Positions 1-8,454 are shown, numbered from the stretch's first letter. The stretch: DNA of 24,680 nucleotides from Actinomycetota bacterium (GCA_003168295.1 PMST01000676.1:30033-54712), one strand, 5' to 3'. Made by a program: numbers and translations. Notes: a model not told the origin generated them from the sequence alone.

Positions 1-205
1 CGTAGGAATGCCCGACCAGCACGACCGGGCCGTCGATGGCCTTGACCACGTCGCTGACGACGCTGGCGTCGAAGGCGACGCCTCGCAACGGGTTCGGCGG
101 GGCGAGCGCCGTGTGGCCGGCGCTCTCGAGCTCGCGGATCACTCCCGCGAATCCGGATGCGTCGGCGAAGGCGCCGTGGACGAGAACGACGGTGGGACCA
201 GGCAT
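1..205 (-). CDS. Alpha/beta hydrolase, N-terminal part (cut by window edge)
   Basis: The reverse strand from an ATG at 205 encodes about 68 residues beginning MPGPTVVLVHGAFADAS and running to VVLVGHSY at the window edge. The VLVHGAFAD oxyanion-hole segment and the GHSY nucleophile elbow (Ser in G-x-S-x) are typical of the small alpha/beta hydrolases of the EstC/chloroperoxidase-like type. An AGGAG ribosome site lies about 6 nt before the ATG, which fixes the start. The substrate cannot be told. The gene looks intact as far as it is visible; the catalytic Asp and His would lie outside the window. A decayed tail of a similar hydrolase lies at 14335-14640. Confidence 0.85.
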   Translation of the reverse strand, partial: MPGPTVVLVHGAFADASGFAGVIRELESAGHTALAPPNPLRGVAFDASVVSDVVKAIDGPVVLVGHSY

Positions 206-580
206 AGGGTTCTCCTCGGGGTTGGAGAGGTGGCCCCAACGACGTTACGTCACCGGACCCGGGCGAGTCGGCCCAGGGGTGCGCCGCCCGGCACGTAACC
301 GGTTGCTCTGTGCCGCTCAACCGCGGAGATCACCCGGTTCGGCGGCAGCCGATTAGAACGCTCCGCGCGGTCCGGGCACCCCGTCTGCCTGGACCGGATA
401 AGGGAGCGGTTTGACCACTCCGGCTCCCTGATCACCGTGTTGGAGGAATGCCTCGCCTAGGTTCTGAGTTGCCTGCTGACGAGGTGGAGTCTGCTGCCTG
501 CGGTCAGCGCGTGCGGCGCCGGACGGCTTGGAACTCCGGCGACTTCTTTTGCTCGAGAGAAGCGGATAGAGGGAGAGACA
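206..580. other. Intergenic region between divergent genes
   Basis: This 375-bp gap separates the leftward hydrolase from the rightward PPOX gene, so both promoters should lie here. I see no clear -35/-10 pair, RNA gene or repeat. A 46-codon ORF (448-588) overlaps the next start, but its GGAGG is only about 1 nt from the ATG and its product resembles nothing, so it is not called. Confidence 0.5.
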
Positions 581-1000
581 ATGACTGACGGTCCCATCCG
601 GCTCAACCACGTCACGAGGGCTGCCGTGGACTCGGGGCGGCTCGTTCACCTGGCCACCATCAACCCCGACGGCACCCCCCAGGTGACGTGCGTCTACGTT
701 GGCTGGGACGGGGATGAGATCGTCGCAGGTCATCTCGCTGACCACCTGAAGCTGCGCAACATCCGGCGTGACCCGCGGGTGACGCTGTCGGTCGAGTCCG
801 ATGTCCCATTCGAAGGATTCAGCCCCTACCTGGTGATAAAAGGGGTCGCCCGCGTGGAGGAAGGCGGAGCGGTAGACGTGCTCCGAAAAATCACTAACAG
901 CCAGTTCCCGCCCCCTGGAGACAACTACCCTCCGGGCTTCGTGACGCGCATCGTGCCACGCAGGATCTCGGGCACCGGCCCGTGGGGCCTTGCCGGTTGA
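581..1000 (+). CDS. PPOX-class (probably F420-dependent) oxidoreductase
   Basis: A 139-residue protein of the split-barrel flavin/deazaflavin-binding fold. It opens with the usual RLVHLATINPDGTPQVT strand pair, continues with a DEIVAGHLADHLKLRNI segment and the RDPRVTLSVE strand, and ends with a short RIVPRRISG barrel strand. These are the landmarks of the PPOX-class F420-dependent enzymes common in actinobacteria, which reduce varied substrates with F420H2. The cofactor is inferred from family resemblance, not from a diagnostic residue. Length is normal for the family (about 130-145 aa). AGGGAGAG about 6 nt before the ATG supports the start. It appears monocistronic; nothing nearby indicates the substrate. 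Confidence 0.87.
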   Translation: MTDGPIRLNHVTRAAVDSGRLVHLATINPDGTPQVTCVYVGWDGDEIVAGHLADHLKLRNIRRDPRVTLSVESDVPFEGFSPYLVIKGVARVEEGGAVDVLRKITNSQFPPPGDNYPPGFVTRIVPRRISGTGPWGLAG

Positions 1001-1525
1001 GCGTCCAGCCAACTGAGACGCGGGGTAAGTTCAGCCCGCGGAAAGCCGGCAGCTGGCCGCAAGAGCCCCGGCAGCCGTTGTGCCTTCGCCCCGGACCTGG
1101 CGTGCCCGCGATCCGAAGACCGGCCGCCGCAGCCCACCCACTTGGCTGGCCACCCTGCGGCCAGGCCGGGAATGACGCACCGCGACGAACGAAACGTGCG
1201 CCGAGGGATTAAACCGCCCATATCGCCGAATATTCGCAGTTGGCGCTCGGTCTGCCACGGCACGGCACCTGTGAGCGGATGCCCCAGTTCTGCGCGGCGG
1301 CACAGCCGACGCTGCTATCGCGGCGTTAGATGAGTGCGGCCGGACTGCTCGTAGCCGGCGGCAGCGGCGATGATCTCCGCGGGCACGGGTCACATGACGC
1401 TCGCGGGGCCGGGCGGCGGGGAACCGTGAGAGATTTCTTCTTTCAAGGCGATGGGATCCGGGCGAGTCGTTCGTCTATGAGAAAGGACACAGCCGGAGCA
1501 GGCCGCCGGGACAAGGGAGTCGCAG
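1001..1525. other. Intergenic region, no gene recognised
   Basis: This 525-bp gap lies between the PPOX and YciI genes. Reading frames on both strands have no family resemblance or convincing ribosome sites. A short perfect palindrome, CGAATATTCG, is at about 1227-1236; its role is unknown. A promoter for the YciI gene is expected near the right end but I cannot assign it. Confidence 0.5.
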
Positions 1526-1891
1526 ATGACGCAATACCTGATCTCGTTCGGTGCCCACGCGATGGACCATGTCCCCGACGAGGACGCGCCCGCCGTGGCC
1601 AGGGCCGCGCACGCGGCGGTCCAGGAGGCCATCAACGCCGGCGTGTACGTGTCCGCCGGCGGGCTGGAAAACCAGCCGGCGAGCATCGTGGCCACCGACG
1701 GGGAGGTCACCGACGGCCCGTACCCGCAGGCCATCGGCGGGTTCACGCTCCTCGACGTGCCCTCACGCGAGGAGGCGCTGCGGTGGGCTGCCAAGATCGC
1801 CGTCTCCTGCCGCTGCGCGCAAGAGGTCCGGGCGATCGGGGCCGACCCCGAACTCGACGCGATGCTCCGCCAGGCTGATAGCCGGCGGTGA
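1526..1891 (+). CDS. YciI/YCII-related family protein (DGPF-like)
   Basis: A 121-aa protein with the YCII fold. It starts with MTQYLISFGAHAMDHV and has the central TDGEVTDGPYPQAIGGF segment with the DGP motif typical of the actinobacterial YCII/DGPF subgroup, then FTLLDVPSREEALRWAAKIA and a C-terminal stretch resembling the conserved helix. These small ferredoxin-like proteins are often encoded near ECF sigma factors or sit as isolated genes; their activity is mostly unknown. AGGGAG 7 nt upstream supports the ATG. No partner gene is adjacent here, so no specific role can be given. Confidence 0.88.
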   Translation: MTQYLISFGAHAMDHVPDEDAPAVARAAHAAVQEAINAGVYVSAGGLENQPASIVATDGEVTDGPYPQAIGGFTLLDVPSREEALRWAAKIAVSCRCAQEVRAIGADPELDAMLRQADSRR

Positions 1892-2367
1892 CGTCCCGGC
1901 TGCGCCTGGTCGAACGCGGCCCGCAGCGCTAGAGCAGGACTTGCCCTGGCGGCGCCTGACAACGCGAGCCTGCGCCGCCCTGAGCCGGGGACGCGAGCAG
2001 CGCCTCTTGGACCGGACGTGAAGCCCGGTCCTCGCGGCTGACCGGACCGCCGCAACCACTGACCGCCCGGTGGAGCGACAGCCAGGCCCGTCGCGGCGAG
2101 TGCGCGCGCTCACCGGCAGATCCAAAGCGTTGGCAGGGCCGTTGGCTGCGGGAGTGACCGGACGCAGAACATCCAGTTCGGCGTGCCGCGAGCCAGCCGT
2201 CTGGGAGACCAGGTTGCCGCGCCGAACGGCGGATAGGGCACCTGAGCAATACGACCCTTGTTTACTGACGGTGCTGGACGCTGGCCGCCTGAGCCCGAGC
2301 CCGGACTGGAGCGAACATGGCGCCCGATGGCGCGCGAACAACACGGCGCCGCGTTGCCCTACCTCGG
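1892..2367. other. Intergenic region, no gene recognised
   Basis: This 476-bp stretch follows the YciI gene. The open frames in it are GC-driven, with Arg/Ala/Pro-rich translations and no recognisable domain. I see no repeat or strong hairpin. Confidence 0.5.
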
Positions 2368-2517
2368 TTAGTATTTCTCCTTCGTAATGTCCGGACTTCC
2401 AAGATAACGGTAGGACACCTCCTTCACTTCGAGGCCGTGATGGAAGTAGGCGACCTCAGGACGCTCCCTGATCTCGGCAATAATGTCTTCTGTCGCGCCT
2501 TGCCGACTCGATAGCAT
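2368..2517 (-). CDS. Small ORF of unknown function, lower GC than its neighbours (possible relic)
   Basis: A 49-codon reverse-strand frame begins MLSSRQGATEDIIAEIRE and ends GSPDITKEKY before TAA. The translation is well mixed, with charged and aromatic residues, unlike the Arg/Pro/Ala-rich translations of noncoding GC-rich DNA, and its third positions are visibly less G/C-biased than in the neighbours. No good ribosome site precedes the ATG, and the frame stays open upstream towards the aminotransferase end, so this could be the C-terminal relic of a longer, possibly acquired gene rather than an independent small protein. I do not recognise the family. Confidence 0.4.
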   Translation of the reverse strand: MLSSRQGATEDIIAEIRERPEVAYFHHGLEVKEVSYRYLGSPDITKEKY

Positions 2518-2576
2518 CCGTGACAGGTGGACAAGGTATGGATGTTTCGCCGCGCGCCGCCCGGACCAGTTCCCAG

Positions 2577-3455
2577 TCAGAGAGCACTCGCCATCCTGTC
2601 GACGGCCTGCTCCAGCACCTCGGTGCTGGTGCCGAAGTTCAACCGTACGTGGCCACTGGGCTCACCGAACCGCAATCCGTCTTCCAATGCCACTCCGGCG
2701 GCCAGGAACCGGTCGCTCGGCTCGGTTCCGCTGCCCAGGCTGTGGCAGTCGAGCCAGGCCAGGTACGTCGCCTGCGGCGGCCGCCAGCTCACCGAGGGCA
2801 GCCGGCCGCGGATCAGCTCGGTCAGCAGCGTGCGGCGGTCGTCGAGGGTGGCCAGCAGCCGGTCCAGCCAATCGTCGCCCTCGTTGTAGGCGGCGATCGA
2901 GGCGATGACGGCGAAGTGCCCGCTGCGCCAGCGGAGGTCACGAGGCAGCTTGGCCACCACGTCCCGCATCCGCGACGACGCGGTGACGACGGTGGCGCAC
3001 TTGAGGCCGGCGAGGTTGAAGGCCTTACTGGGGGATACCACCGAGACGCCGATCTGACCTGCGCCGGGCACCGTCAGGAACGGCGTGTAGGTCGCGCCGG
3101 GCAGCGCCAGCGGGGCGTGGATCTCGTCGCTGATCACCGGCACCCCGTGCCGGGTAGCACGTTCGACGACCGCGGCCAGCTCCTCGTACGTGTGTACCCG
3201 GCCGACCGGGTTGTGCGGGTTGCACAGCACGTAGGCGGCCGGCTTGGTGGCGAACGCCCGGTCCAGGGCCGGCAGGTCGAGCTGCCGGTCGCCCAGCGGC
3301 ACCGACTGCAGTTCGGTGCGGGCTTCTTGCAGCCAGTCGAAGAACGGTGAGTACACCGGCGGGTTGATGACGACTCGGTCTCCCGGGTTTGTGAACAGCC
3401 GCAGCATCTCGACGACGCCGGCGCTGGCGTCGGTGGGCATGCGTAAGCAGGTCAC
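2577..3455 (-). pseudogene. MalY/PatB-type PLP aminotransferase (C-S lyase), N-terminus missing
   Basis: About 292 residues of a fold-type I PLP enzyme of the MalY/PatB cystathionine beta-lyase group. Visible landmarks are DASAGVVEMLRLF, NPPVYSPFF, NPHNPVGR (about 79-86 of the fragment), SDEIH (109-113), the SPSKAFNLAGL motif with the PLP lysine (about K144), and a C-terminal HVRLNFGTS carrying the carboxylate-binding Arg. Family members are about 385-400 aa, so some 90 N-terminal residues are absent. Upstream the same frame reaches a TAG within about 30 codons, inside the end of the MerR gene. The first listed codon is a GTG without a ribosome site. The N-terminal segment normally contributes to the active site and dimer, so the product is probably inactive. 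Confidence 0.8.
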
Positions 3456-3472
3456 TGAGCGCGTGCCGGCGA

Positions 3473-4351
3473 CTACCCGGGACGGGACGCCGGTCTGCCG
3501 GCCTGTTCCAGGAGATCGCTTGGGCTACTGCCCAGCTGATGGGATGTAGCGAACGGGATGGCGACATTGCAGATCTGCTGGCCGGCCGGCGCGAAGAGCG
3601 GTTCGGCCTCTGGCCGGTACACCTCTCTGGGTGCTCCGGCGCGCCTGCGGCCGGGAGCGGCTACCCAGCGCGCCAGCCGGTCGTAGATCGACCAGATCGC
3701 GGGAATCTCGAAATGTGTCCTGGTTACCGAGATAAAGGCTTCCCGGTGCGCGGGCTCGACCCGCCAGGCCAGCTCGGCCGGGTCCTGGGGTGGATGCCTG
3801 ACCGGGACGCACACTTCGACCGGGCCGTCGCTGTCGGCGGTGACCATGCCGTGGAAGATCACGAAATGCCCGCCCGCTACGCCGCCGCACCGCGCAGCAT
3901 GAGCGGTGAGCCGGGCGGCAGCTTCCCGGGTCCAGGTCAGCTGACCGATGTAAACGTGCCGCTGCTCGGTAAGCACTATCTGCTGCGCCACGTCCCGCTC
4001 GTGGACGGGCAGCTCCGGGGCGGGCATCTCCGACGCGGCTACGCCTGGCCTGAGGGTGGCCAGGACCTGCCGCTGGGCGGTGAACCGCCTTTCCGTCAAA
4101 GCCCAGTGCGCGTCGATGATTTCCGCGGCTTCGGCCTGCGACGCGGACACCACCCTGCCAACCTCTGGCAACGGCATGTCCAGCAGGCGCAGCATGACGA
4201 TCAGGCGCGCGGTGTAGAGCTGACTCTCGTGATATCTGCGGTAGCCGTTCCGCTGGTCAACAGCTACGGGCCGCAGCAACCCCAGGCGCTCATACAACCG
4301 CAGAGCCTTCAGCGACAGCTGGGACCGGCGGGAGAACTCTCCGATCGTCAT
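3473..4351 (-). CDS. MerR-family regulator with C-terminal GyrI-like effector domain
   Basis: The product (292 aa from the ATG at 4351) has an N-terminal MerR winged helix, MTIGEFSRRSQLSLKALRLY, followed by the YRRYHESQL wing, a linker helix at about 70-105, and from about residue 120 a GyrI/SOUL-like ligand-binding domain ending near NVAIPF. This is the BmrR/TipA-type layout: ligand binding twists promoter DNA and activates transcription. A GTG at 4372 would add seven residues and lies 9 bp after the preceding stop, so translational coupling is possible. The last roughly 20 residues (SSPSDLLEQAGRPASRPG) look non-native and probably come from the deletion junction with the aminotransferase relic. 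It is second in an operon with the GyrI-like gene at 4382-4885. Confidence 0.88.
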   Translation of the reverse strand: MTIGEFSRRSQLSLKALRLYERLGLLRPVAVDQRNGYRRYHESQLYTARLIVMLRLLDMPLPEVGRVVSASQAEAAEIIDAHWALTERRFTAQRQVLATLRPGVAASEMPAPELPVHERDVAQQIVLTEQRHVYIGQLTWTREAAARLTAHAARCGGVAGGHFVIFHGMVTADSDGPVEVCVPVRHPPQDPAELAWRVEPAHREAFISVTRTHFEIPAIWSIYDRLARWVAAPGRRRAGAPREVYRPEAEPLFAPAGQQICNVAIPFATSHQLGSSPSDLLEQAGRPASRPG

Positions 4352-4381
4352 CTCCGCTGCCGGACCGCCCACACAAGATGT

Positions 4382-4885
4382 CTACCGCACCGGGAACGCC
4401 ACGTCGAATACCTCGTCATCTGCCGCGGCGAAGTAGAAATCGGTCCAGTACGTTTCCCGCGGGGCGGCGGCAATCTCCAGGCCCTGGCCCTCGATCCAGT
4501 TCTCGATCGCCACGTAGACGTCACCAACCGCGCCGGACTGCACGGTCCGCTTCAGGACGCGTACGTACGCTTCCCGGTGCGCCGGAATCGTCCGCGTAGC
4601 CGCACCATCTGGCGCTGCGCCGTCCGCATGCAGGGGGGTACAGCACTCGACCGCCGTCTCGCCCTCGTTCGGGTTGCCCTCGTAGATCACGATGAAAACC
4701 GGCTCGTCGCCGACATGGTCCCGCAGCAAATACGGCTGCTCCGCCGTCCCGGCCGCCATGCTCCCCGCAGTCTTATGCACCCGCGCCATCGCCTCCGGAA
4801 GCCACCGCTCCAACGACTGCTGGTTGACCATCCGCTGCTCGGTGACAACGACCTGTGCCGGTACCTCACGCATCCGAACGTCCAT
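4382..4885 (-). CDS. Stand-alone GyrI-like small-molecule-binding protein
   Basis: A 167-aa protein starting MDVRMREVPAQVVVTEQR. It has the GyrI-like beta-alpha-beta(x2) pattern: the VVVTEQR strand, FIVIYEGNP, the HREAYVRVLKRT strand, and the closing PRETYWTDFYFA...VFDVAFPV. The same landmarks (VLTEQR, HREAFISV, APREVY, NVAIPF) occur in the effector half of the MerR protein encoded directly downstream, so the two appear to bind related ligands. AGGAGAGGG about 5 nt before the ATG at 4885 gives a strong start; the frame stays open further upstream but without a ribosome site. It is probably the first gene of a MerR-controlled two-gene operon, acting as a drug-sequestering or hydrolysing partner. 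That role is inferred. Confidence 0.85.
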   Translation of the reverse strand: MDVRMREVPAQVVVTEQRMVNQQSLERWLPEAMARVHKTAGSMAAGTAEQPYLLRDHVGDEPVFIVIYEGNPNEGETAVECCTPLHADGAAPDGAATRTIPAHREAYVRVLKRTVQSGAVGDVYVAIENWIEGQGLEIAAAPRETYWTDFYFAAADDEVFDVAFPVR

Positions 4886-4922
4886 GACACACCCTCTCCT
4901 GATCCTGCGTACTGACCCTGCC

Positions 4923-4953
4923 AGGATCCGGCCTGCCCTTAGGGCAGGGTCAA
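4923..4953 (-). promoter_or_regulatory. MerR-type promoter with dyad operator
   Basis: Upstream of the GyrI-like/MerR operon, plus-strand 4932-4948 is a perfect dyad, CCTGCCCT-T-AGGGCAGG. Read on the minus strand it lies between TTGACC (4953-4948) and a weak -10 candidate GATCCT (4928-4923), giving a 19-bp spacer. A dyad inside an over-long spacer is the hallmark of MerR-activated promoters. The downstream MerR protein is the obvious ligand-controlled regulator. The -10 match is poor (3 of 6). Confidence 0.62.
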
Positions 4954-5439
4954 GACCTTTCCCCAACGCAGAATCTCCCTTTCCGCGCGGCATTCGCGAT
5001 CGTCCAGCACCATGCGCTTGCCGCGCATAGCGGCGGCAGTGTGCGCGTTGCTCCGAACGAGGACTGATTACGCAGCGCCACGAGGATCGTCTTTACCTCA
5101 GTAAGCTGATCGCCGACTCTGTCTCCGGCCAGAAGCGGTGCCGATGGACCACGCGCCGCGCACAGAAGGTCCGGCTCTGGCTTGCACTGACGGCAAGCAG
5201 CGCCCTCATCGCAGAAGCGGACATTCTAAATGCAGGACCGTGATACATAGTCATGCAGACCGTCGACCGCAGGTGGGTCAACTGGGTCAGCCGCGCTGGG
5301 CGGTCGGTTCTCTATCTCATGTCGCGGCAGGCAGACGGCAAGTGTTACACAGGGATCCTCTAGCCTAGCGCGGTCGTCCAGCGGCAGTTGCCCTGGGATC
5401 TCCGGACCCTATGAGCAAATATGCCGGGTTATCGTATCT
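4954..5439. other. Intergenic region, no gene recognised
   Basis: This lies between the MerR operon promoter and the 3' end of the TIR-STAND gene. No coding frame is convincing. Around 5368-5410 a stretch resembles the D-arm region of a tRNA (GTCGTCCAGCGGCAG), but no T-arm or acceptor closure follows, so no tRNA is called. Confidence 0.5.
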
Positions 5440-8400
5440 TCACCGATTGAACCGGAGGAAGTGCACGGCACCATTTCGTGATCCGGCCACGATTGTTTGA
5501 TCGTTCGCCAGAATCAGGCAGGTGCCTGCGTCTTCGCCGTGGAAGGTAGCGATGAGGGTCCCTTTTTCTAGATCCCAGACCCTGACCGTGGCGTCTTCGC
5601 CGGAACCTTCCCGGAAGGACCGCCGGGGCTTTTGCGCCATGTCGTCCCAGGCCCCGGCTGCGGATACCGCCCAGTGGCTGTCTCGTGTCGTGGCCAGGCC
5701 CACTACTGGGCCTGTGTGCTTCGGGATGGCAGCGATCAACTCGCCGGTCTTGAGCGCCTGGATTTTGAGGCTGAAGTCGAAGCCCACACGCCCGAAGAGG
5801 AACGCGCCACCGGACACCAGTATCTGCTGATCGGGTGTGACAGCGAGCGCTCCGGTCCTGGAATGACCCTTGAAGCTGCGTTCGAGTTTGCCCGATCGCA
5901 CGTCCCACATCCTGAGTGAGTCGTCCTGGAATACATAAAGACCGAAATTGGTGCCGGAGATCACGTGATGGCCATCAGGGGTAGTTACCAGAGCGTTGAT
6001 GCCACACGGATTTCCCTCCAGCGTCCTAAGCATCCGCCCGGTGCGGAGATCCCATACCTGCAGCGCATTGAACTCGATGATCTCCTCAAAGGTATTGAGA
6101 CTTTTGTCGTCCATTCCCCCCATCCGCGCGCTTCCGCACACGACCAGCCCGTCTGCGGCCACCGCCAGGAGGATAGGGGTAGGCCATGGGGCGGTGCCGA
6201 ACGTGCGCTGACTGCCAGCCTCTACGTCCCAGATCCGCAGTTCCTCGTCCTGGGCGAAGATCGCCTGGCGTCCGTTTTGCTCGGTCACGGCGAGGGCGTA
6301 GATGGACGGCCCGCCTGGTTCGCCGATGGTGCCGACTAGTGCACCTGTATCTAGGTCCCAGAGGTTCAGCATGCCGCCGGACGCAGACAGGGCCTGCGGC
6401 CGGTCGGCGAAACCAGCCATCAGCGGGTAGCCTCGGGAGTGTCGGTGCTGGTCGTCCTTGATGGTTCGCAGAAGTGCTCCTGACGCCGGATCCCAGACTT
6501 TGATGGTTCCGTCGTCCGATCCGGAAGCCACCAGGCGTCCTCGATCGGCCGCGACTAGCCCTGTCACCGCGACCGGATGCCTGTCCGCCGGGCGGGATCT
6601 GGCTGACGTTGGCGGGTCCAGGCTCGCGCGCAGCGGAACGAGGCAGGGACTGGGAGACTGGCCCGCGAGATCCAGGAAGTGCTGCAGTTCGGGCAGGCCA
6701 GTGGCCAGCAGCCGACCGCGGAGCTGGCCGGGCAGTTCGGCATCATCCCCGGCGATGATGCGCGCAGACATGTGGAGTGCGTCGCGGACGGCCCGCAGCA
6801 CCTCGTCCTCTGGCTGGAGATCGAAATCGGCGAGGAGGGTATCGACGTTGGTGGCTCTTAGTCGGCGCCTCAACCATTCCGGGTCGAGCAGGGGCGTCCG
6901 CAACCTCCCGGCCTGTCCCACGGCGATGAGGTGGTGCGTGACCCAGGTCCAGGCGTAGGTGTCATCGTCGGAAAGCGACCGCGGATCTCCCCACGCCGCG
7001 ATTAGCCGCTGGTGCAGGGTCGTCATGTCATCGGCGCGGCGTTGCGCGGCCTCGAGCAGGACGTCATGGACCTGAATGGTGCCGGTGGCGAGGTCTAGCA
7101 GGAGAAGTGACGAGTCGGCCAGCCGCCCGGATGTCTCCTCTGCCTCGAATTCGTCCGTCCCCCACAATTGCGCCAGGGTCCTGAGCGGGATCGCGGTGTC
7201 TTCCGGGAAGACCGCGAGATCCGCCCATCGGGACGTATCCGCATCGCTGATCATCTCCAGGCTCAGGCTCAAGGAATCGACCGCAGCGTCATTCCGGCTG
7301 CCGGGATACGCAGCGTCGAAGGCAATTGCCTGGCGCCGGTCAATGGCCTGGTTAACCGTTGCCAACGCGCGGTCGGGGCTCGCGCCACGAGCAACCTGGG
7401 TTTGCAATGCGCCGCGGGCCAGATTCAGCAGCAGGGCCCATTCCCCGAGGCGTCGCGACAGCTCCAGGTACTGATCTCCGCTGGTCACCGGCCCGAGATC
7501 AGCCGTCAGCACCCGGACGGCCTCCTCTGGCGCCATCTTGTCCACGAGCACCCGGCACTCCGGCCCGGCGGCCGCACGAGCCACGTCGAACTGACGGGTG
7601 GTGACCAGCATGGCCGTGCGCAGAAGGAGGAACGCGTCCAGGTCAGAGGTCCGCCACACGTCATCCACAACCAGAAGACAGCGGCGTCGCGCCAAGCGCT
7701 GGCCGATACCCCTTGCTGCCTCCCGCACGTCTATCGCCCCGGTATTCACACCGGTGAGCGCCCGATGCACGAACTCGAGTTCCCGGAAGACATCGGGATG
7801 CCGGCCTAGCGACACCCACAAAATGCCGTCGTGGAATCGGGTGGTGACGTCCTCATCGTGGCATAGCGACAGTGCTAGCGTAGACTTTCCGAATCCGGCG
7901 GGTCCGTGCACCGCCACCTGCACCGGATCCCCGGAGCCGCCGTCAGCAAGTAGCAAGTCTTTCACTGCGCCAAACTCGCGATGGCGTCGCACGTACCCTC
8001 GGGGAAGATTGATGGCCATGAACGGGACACGTTCCGCCAGGCCCGGACCGTTCACCACTGCGCGGAAGTTTTCCCATTCCTGATCCAGGCTGTACCAGTG
8101 CAGCTCACGCATCCACCGTGGGATGGCCGCGAAATCGAGTTCCGGCGTGCCTTTCACCGGCAGAACGCTAACGCCCTCTCGGCGCGCGACCCGCCATTCC
8201 CACTCTGCCACCTCAGAAGTAAGCGCGCCCTGAGTCAAGATAAGCACGAGAAACCGCGAATTTCTTATAGCCTCGGCGAGCTGGATTCTCCAACTGCTTC
8301 CGCCGCTCATGTCAAGCCGATCCAGCCAGACCGTAAGCCCCTCCTTGCGTAGCGCGAGCGCGAGCTTACGAGCCTGCGCCTCGCCATCGCGGCGTGCGTA

Positions 8401-8454
8401 TGACACGAACACGCCCTCACGCCTGCCCCTCGCTCCTTGCAGATACCCCTCCAC
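5440..8454 (-). CDS. TIR-NB-ARC-WD40 STAND protein
   Basis: A 1004-aa protein with three modules. Residues about 14-130 form a TIR domain (GVFVSYARRDGEAQARKL, BB-loop-like WLDRLDMSGGSSW, candidate NADase glutamate in EWEWRVA near E86). Residues about 155-470 form an NB-ARC STAND ATPase with P-loop GPAGFGKST (184-192), Walker B LLVVDDVW (260-267), sensor LVTTR (283-287) and an MHD-like VHD (462-464). After a helical segment, about 620-1004 form a WD40 propeller of seven recognisable blades (KVWDPASG, NLWDLDTG, RIWDVEAG, QVWDLRTG, RMWDVRSG, KIQALKTG, RVWDLEKG) plus a closing strand. The order matches APAF-1 with TIR as effector. By family logic the propeller senses, NB-ARC oligomerises and TIR acts, perhaps cleaving NAD+. 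No ligand is evident. The GTG start has no clear ribosome site; a GTG at codon 15 is possible. Confidence 0.88.
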   Translation of the reverse strand: MEGYLQGARGRREGVFVSYARRDGEAQARKLALALRKEGLTVWLDRLDMSGGSSWRIQLAEAIRNSRFLVLILTQGALTSEVAEWEWRVARREGVSVLPVKGTPELDFAAIPRWMRELHWYSLDQEWENFRAVVNGPGLAERVPFMAINLPRGYVRRHREFGAVKDLLLADGGSGDPVQVAVHGPAGFGKSTLALSLCHDEDVTTRFHDGILWVSLGRHPDVFRELEFVHRALTGVNTGAIDVREAARGIGQRLARRRCLLVVDDVWRTSDLDAFLLLRTAMLVTTRQFDVARAAAGPECRVLVDKMAPEEAVRVLTADLGPVTSGDQYLELSRRLGEWALLLNLARGALQTQVARGASPDRALATVNQAIDRRQAIAFDAAYPGSRNDAAVDSLSLSLEMISDADTSRWADLAVFPEDTAIPLRTLAQLWGTDEFEAEETSGRLADSSLLLLDLATGTIQVHDVLLEAAQRRADDMTTLHQRLIAAWGDPRSLSDDDTYAWTWVTHHLIAVGQAGRLRTPLLDPEWLRRRLRATNVDTLLADFDLQPEDEVLRAVRDALHMSARIIAGDDAELPGQLRGRLLATGLPELQHFLDLAGQSPSPCLVPLRASLDPPTSARSRPADRHPVAVTGLVAADRGRLVASGSDDGTIKVWDPASGALLRTIKDDQHRHSRGYPLMAGFADRPQALSASGGMLNLWDLDTGALVGTIGEPGGPSIYALAVTEQNGRQAIFAQDEELRIWDVEAGSQRTFGTAPWPTPILLAVAADGLVVCGSARMGGMDDKSLNTFEEIIEFNALQVWDLRTGRMLRTLEGNPCGINALVTTPDGHHVISGTNFGLYVFQDDSLRMWDVRSGKLERSFKGHSRTGALAVTPDQQILVSGGAFLFGRVGFDFSLKIQALKTGELIAAIPKHTGPVVGLATTRDSHWAVSAAGAWDDMAQKPRRSFREGSGEDATVRVWDLEKGTLIATFHGEDAGTCLILANDQTIVAGSRNGAVHFLRFNR

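Noticed and set aside
448..588. 46-codon ORF overlapping the PPOX start
   Set aside because: The GGAGG is only about 1 nt from the ATG, the translation has no recognisable features, and the overlap with the next gene can be chance.
3539..4915. 458-codon plus-strand frame opposite the MerR/GyrI genes
   Set aside because: It is a shadow of two recognised minus-strand genes with good starts; no domain is visible in its translation.
5368..5440. tRNA-like stretch (GTCGTCCAGCGGCAG)
   Set aside because: It resembles a D-arm, but there is no matching T-arm (GTTCGAATC-like), no acceptor pairing and no clear anticodon stem, so a tRNA or its relic cannot be supported.
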